Source of the DNA: an uncultured Clostridia bacterium
GTDB lineage: Bacteria > Bacillota > Clostridia > Lachnospirales > Lachnospiraceae
DNA length: 64,000 bases
Reading direction: 5' to 3'
Assembly: GCA_946403295.1 (NCBI GenBank)
Contig: CAMIZL010000001.1
Span: 62,001 to 126,000 of the forward strand
The notes under the pieces were generated by a model. That model had not been told where the DNA came from. It ran no database searches and was given only the letters and a program-made list of their open reading frames with translations. Made by a program: the position numbers and the translations under genes. Shown here in pieces: positions 60,665 to 64,000 of the stretch. Position 1 is the first letter of the stretch; the number at the start of each line of letters is the position of its first letter.

Positions 60665-61732
60665 ATGTCCAGTTCGTACGGAGAGAATCTTAAGCTCACA
60701 ATATTCGGACAGTCTCATTCGCCGGCGATCGGCATGACACTTGAAGGAATACCCGCGGGAAACCATATCGACATGGACGCGCTTCGTAAATTCATGACGA
60801 GACGTGCTCCCGGTAACGCTTCATGGTCGACCCCGAGAAAAGAAGCGGATCTGCCCGAATTCCTCGGCGGACTTGTTGATGACACGACATGCGGTGCCCC
60901 TCTTGCGGCGATAATCCGTAATACGAATACCAGATCATCGGACTATGAGGAGTTAAAGAGAATTCCGAGACCCGGACATGCCGATCTTACTGCGCAGATC
61001 AAATACGGCGGGTTTCAGGATGTGAGCGGCGGAGGACATTTTTCCGGCAGACTTACGGCTCCCCTTTGTATAGCCGGCGGTATCTGCAGACAGTTGCTCG
61101 CAAAAGAAGGTATAAGCGTTATGGCGAGAGTGCTTTCGGTCGGTGATATATGCGACGAGGGAGAATTACTCGCGCCCCTTGACGACAAGCTTTTCCCTGT
61201 AGTCAGCGATGAGCGGGGAGAAAAGATGAAAGAACTTATCGATACCGTAAGGGCAGAGAAAGATTCGATCGGCGGAGTGATCGAATGCGTTGTTACCGGC
61301 TTGCCGGCAGGTATCGGCGATCCCATGTTTGACGGCATGGAAAACAGGATCGCCGGTATAGTTTTCGGTATTCCCGCCGTTAAAGGCATAGAATTCGGTG
61401 CCGGTTTTGAAGCTGCGAAAAAGAGAGGCAGCTCAAACAACGATCCCTACACTGTCTCCGGCGGAAAGATCACTGCGCGGACCAATAACGCCGGCGGGAT
61501 CCTCGGCGGCATAACAAACGGGATGCCGATAGTTTTCAGAGCAGCATTTAAGCCTACGCCCTCTATCGCGCTCGAACAAAAGAGTGTCGATATGAAGGCA
61601 GGTAAAGAGGAGATCCTTGAGATCAAAGGACGCCACGATCCCTGCATAGTCGTGCGTGCCGTACCCGTAGTCGAAGCGGCCGCATCGATTGCCTGCTACG
61701 ATGCTATGCTCGGACGCAAAAAAGAACTCTGA
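60665..61732 (+). CDS. aroC: Chorismate synthase
   Basis: A 355-residue FMN-dependent enzyme for the last common step. Family signatures: SSYGENLKLTIFGQSHSPAIG, RPGHADLTAQIKYGGFQDVSGGGHFSGRLTAP and GGILGGITNGMPIVFRAAFKPTPSI. There is no NADPH:FMN-reductase domain, thus a monofunctional enzyme. Confidence 0.98.
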   Translation: MSSSYGENLKLTIFGQSHSPAIGMTLEGIPAGNHIDMDALRKFMTRRAPGNASWSTPRKEADLPEFLGGLVDDTTCGAPLAAIIRNTNTRSSDYEELKRIPRPGHADLTAQIKYGGFQDVSGGGHFSGRLTAPLCIAGGICRQLLAKEGISVMARVLSVGDICDEGELLAPLDDKLFPVVSDERGEKMKELIDTVRAEKDSIGGVIECVVTGLPAGIGDPMFDGMENRIAGIVFGIPAVKGIEFGAGFEAAKKRGSSNNDPYTVSGGKITARTNNAGGILGGITNGMPIVFRAAFKPTPSIALEQKSVDMKAGKEEILEIKGRHDPCIVVRAVPVVEAAASIACYDAMLGRKKEL

Positions 61733-61746
61733 AGAAGGTTGACGAT

Positions 61747-62505
61747 ATGACACTAAGATGCGGTCTTTTGGGGAGAAAGCTCGGTCACAGCATTTCTCCC
61801 TTGATACATTCCATGCTTGCCGATTATTCTTATGAGCTTTTTGAAAAGGAAGAGGATGAGGTAGGAGCATTTTTAAAAAGCCGTGAATTTGACGGCCTTA
61901 ACGTTACGATACCATACAAAAAGACGGTTTTTGCGTACATGGATGAGGTGAGCGAGGTAGCCGGAAAGCTCGGAAGCATAAACACTGTGGTAAAGCGCGC
62001 CGACGGCTCGTTATACGGCGATAATACCGATGTTTTCGGTTTTTCGGAACTCCTTAAGATGTTTAAGGCCGCGCCGGCAGGCAAAAAAGTGCTCGTCCTC
62101 GGCAGCGGAGGAGCTTCGGTATCGGTAAAATATGTGCTCGACGGGCTCGGTGCCGACGTTGTTACGATAAGCAGGAACGGAGAAGACAATTATTTGAATC
62201 TTTCAAAGCATTGGGATGCGTCATATATCGTAAACACAACGCCCGTGGGGATGTTCCCGAATGTTTCGGAATCGCCGCTTGACCCCGCGCCCTTCAAAAA
62301 ACTGGAGGGAGTGGTTGACATCATCTACAATCCGAAAGAGACAAAACTCATGGAACTCGCCCACAAAGCCGGGATACCTTCGGTAAACGGCCTCTTTATG
62401 CTTGTCGGACAAGCGGCAAAGAGTTCCGCACTTTTCAGGGGCATAGATCCCGATTATTCCGTGATAGAAGACATATATAACAAGCTTAAGGATCAGCCGA
62501 TCTGA
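61747..62505 (+). CDS. aroE: Shikimate dehydrogenase
   Basis: A 252-residue NADP-dependent enzyme, a bit shorter than usual. Motifs: GLLGRKLGHSISPLIHSMLAD, LNVTIPYKK (catalytic Lys), GSINTVVK, GDNTDVFGF (Asp), and LVLGSGGASVSVKYV. It reduces dehydroshikimate. Confidence 0.95.
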   Translation: MTLRCGLLGRKLGHSISPLIHSMLADYSYELFEKEEDEVGAFLKSREFDGLNVTIPYKKTVFAYMDEVSEVAGKLGSINTVVKRADGSLYGDNTDVFGFSELLKMFKAAPAGKKVLVLGSGGASVSVKYVLDGLGADVVTISRNGEDNYLNLSKHWDASYIVNTTPVGMFPNVSESPLDPAPFKKLEGVVDIIYNPKETKLMELAHKAGIPSVNGLFMLVGQAAKSSALFRGIDPDYSVIEDIYNKLKDQPI

Positions 62506-62519
62506 GAACAGGAGATCTT

Positions 62520-62963
62520 ATGAAGATATTAGTGATAAACGGACCAAACATTAACATGCTCGGGATCAGGGAACCCGGGATCTACGGAACCGAGGATTAT
62601 ATGTCTCTTCGAAAGCTTCTCGAAGAGACTGCGACGGAATGTGACATAAGCGTTGAAGAATACCAGTCGAATCACGAGGGCGATCTTGTCGACAAGATCC
62701 AGCATGCGTACGGAAGGGTGGACGGTATCGTTATAAATCCCGCCGCATATACACATACGAGCATTGCCATACTCGATGCATTAAAGGCTGTAGGTATACC
62801 TACCGTAGAGGTGCATATCTCAAACGTTTCGGCACGCGAGGATTTCAGGCAGATATCGTATATAAGATCGTATTGTGTCAAGACGATCTCGGGTCTCGGG
62901 ATAGAAGGATACAGACAGGCGATCCTTTACCTGAAAGACCTTATAGAGCTTAACAGACAATAA
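62520..62963 (+). CDS. aroQ: 3-dehydroquinate dehydratase, type II
   Basis: A 147-residue dodecameric-type dehydroquinase: VINGPNINMLGIREPGIYG, YQSNHEGDLVDKI, NPAAYTHTSIAILDAL (catalytic His) and VEVHISNVSARE. It is the last gene of the aro operon and supplies the step that AroD performs in other bacteria. Confidence 0.97.
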   Translation: MKILVINGPNINMLGIREPGIYGTEDYMSLRKLLEETATECDISVEEYQSNHEGDLVDKIQHAYGRVDGIVINPAAYTHTSIAILDALKAVGIPTVEVHISNVSAREDFRQISYIRSYCVKTISGLGIEGYRQAILYLKDLIELNRQ

Positions 62964-63013
62964 AATCGGAAGCCTCGAAGTCAGCTGGTTTTGTGGCAAA
63001 ATAATGGGCATTA

Positions 63014-63022
63014 TGGTATAAT
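63014..63022 (+). promoter_or_regulatory. Extended -10 element upstream of the alcohol dehydrogenase
   Basis: TGGTATAAT (TGn-TATAAT) at 63014-63022, two bases before a terminator hairpin. The predicted transcript would begin inside the hairpin's first arm. No good -35 with standard spacing. Confidence 0.5.
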
Positions 63023-63023
63023 A

Positions 63024-63064
63024 AGAGTCGGTACACAAAAAGTTTACCGACTCTGTTTCTTTTT
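63024..63064 (+). terminator. Terminator of the aro operon
   Basis: Perfect 10-bp stem AGAGTCGGTA (63024-63033) with TACCGACTCT (63045-63054), then GTTTCTTTTT. It lies 60 bp after aroQ. Confidence 0.85.
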
Positions 63065-63151
63065 GTGTAACAGACGGCATTTTTAACCAAAATGATCGGT
63101 TTCGTGAATTCTATACAAATTCGATAAATAATCATTGGAAAGGAGCCTGTC

Positions 63152-64000
63152 ATGAATAATTTTGTTTATGATACGCCCACTAAGGTATATTTCGGCAGGG
63201 ATGAAGAACTAAAGGTCGGAAAATTGATAGCGGCATACAGACCTAAAAAGGTGCTTGTGCATTACGGCTGTTCTCACGCCAAAAGAACGGGACTCCTTGA
63301 CAGAGTCCGCGAATGTCTGAGAGCCGAAGGAATTGAATTTGTGGAACTTGGCGGGGTCGTTGCCAATCCCGAGCTCGGGCTCGTGCGTGAAGGCATCAGG
63401 CTTTGTAAGGCGGAAGGCGTTGATTTTATCCTTGCGATCGGCGGTGGGTCGGTCATGGATTCCGCAAAGGATATAGCAAACGGTGTGGCAAACCCCGCGG
63501 ATGATGTTTGGGATTTTTCCTGCGGAAAGGCCGTTCCGCAATATACGCTCAATAAAGGATGTATCCTTACGATCGCGGCTTCGGGATCGGAGATGTCCAA
63601 TTCCTGTGTTATCACAAATGAGGAGACGGGCGAGAAGAGAGGCTACGGATGTCCTCAGAACAGAATGGATTTTGCGATCGAGAACCCCGAGCTTACATAT
63701 ACGGTGAGTGCATATCAGACGGCATGCGGTGCGGTCGATATAGCGATGCATACGATAGAAAGGTATTTCTGCCCCGGAGAAGGGACATATCTTACCGATT
63801 CGATCGCGGAAGCTGTCATAAAGAATGCGATAAGAGCAGGAAACGAGTGCCTCGCCGATCCGAAGAATTACGAAGCGAGAGCCAATATGATGTGGGCTTC
63901 GTCGCTCGCGCACAACGGACTTACACAATGCGGAAGAAGATTCCAGCTTGTCGTTCATCAGCTTGAGCACGAGGTTTCGGGAATGTATCCCGGTGTTGCT
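63152..64000 (+). CDS. Iron-containing alcohol dehydrogenase (BdhA/YqhD-like), 5' part
   Basis: The gene runs off the window; 283 codons are visible. The N-terminus VYDTPTKVYFGRDEE and the NAD(P)-site GGGSVMDSAKDIANG are typical of group III alcohol dehydrogenases. The metal site includes the Asp in CGAVDIAMHTIERYF (with His) and the His residues in VVHQLEHEVSG. The butanol dehydrogenase/YqhD branch uses NADPH and reduces aldehydes. In a fermenter this would dispose of reducing power. It has its own promoter candidate after the aro terminator. Confidence 0.92.
   Translation, partial: MNNFVYDTPTKVYFGRDEELKVGKLIAAYRPKKVLVHYGCSHAKRTGLLDRVRECLRAEGIEFVELGGVVANPELGLVREGIRLCKAEGVDFILAIGGGSVMDSAKDIANGVANPADDVWDFSCGKAVPQYTLNKGCILTIAASGSEMSNSCVITNEETGEKRGYGCPQNRMDFAIENPELTYTVSAYQTACGAVDIAMHTIERYFCPGEGTYLTDSIAEAVIKNAIRAGNECLADPKNYEARANMMWASSLAHNGLTQCGRRFQLVVHQLEHEVSGMYPGVA

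Overview
The window reads as chromosomal core sequence of a motile, Gram-positive anaerobe of the Clostridia, most likely Lachnospiraceae. That placement is my inference. It rests on the fla/che operon order (flhG, PilZ, cheB, cheA, cheW, cheC, cheD, sigma-28), cheC/cheD, a zinc-ribbon L32, NfnAB, an SD-rich gene style with ATG/GTG/TTG starts, and PssA/Psd. Nearly all DNA is coding and most genes lie on the + strand in tight operons. No transposase, integrase, phage gene, CRISPR array or rRNA was seen.

Layout. 1-10293 is the distal end of the flagellar/chemotaxis operon: the flhG tail, a c-di-GMP-binding PilZ protein, CheB, CheA, CheW, a strong terminator-like hairpin, CheC, CheD, a small membrane protein, sigma-28, FapA (DUF342), an unknown protein and a SwrB-like membrane protein. 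10339-17039 is an envelope block: a membrane-anchored Pro/Thr-repeat protein, two secreted leucine-rich-repeat paralogues of identical length, and between them an O-antigen-ligase/polymerase-type membrane protein. 17075-19472 holds rpsB-tsf with a consensus promoter, 22-bp upstream repeats, a structured leader and an EF-Ts with an unusual insertion. It is followed by a striking 120-nt four-helix fold beside the 3' end of proA (minus strand).

21018-27029 carries a ComEA-like protein, a two-component system, a GerMN lipoprotein and ComEC. 27099-30846 is a phospholipid operon (flippase-like protein, pssA, psd) ending in holA. A tRNA-Ser(CGA), relA/spoT, a metallo-hydrolase, hemZ and an HD-GYP protein follow. 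36194-43613 covers rpmF, a YprB-type nuclease, cardiolipin synthase, a zinc-ribbon/HTH protein, ruvAB and nfnAB. 43615-49657 has shikimate kinase, the TrkA/TrkH potassium system, an rRNA methyltransferase, a radical SAM protein and a Fur-family regulator.

49671-56265 is the most accessory-looking part. It contains a C-terminally atypical MocR regulator, a 190-bp tandem repeat, a MATE exporter, a two-module alpha/beta hydrolase, and an acyltransferase plus glycosyltransferase pair. 56373-62963 is an aromatic amino acid operon (aroF, tyrA, aroB, aroA, aroC, aroE, aroQ) that, with the distant aroK, gives every step to chorismate plus the tyrosine branch. The window ends inside an iron-dependent alcohol dehydrogenase.

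The most interesting unexplained signals are the four-way-junction element at 19353-19472, the terminator inside the che operon, the rpsB leader and repeats, the EF-Ts insertion, the 22-25-bp repeat array at 50951-51140, and the repeat-rich envelope block. All function statements are from reading the sequence and knowing the families. No database search was run.
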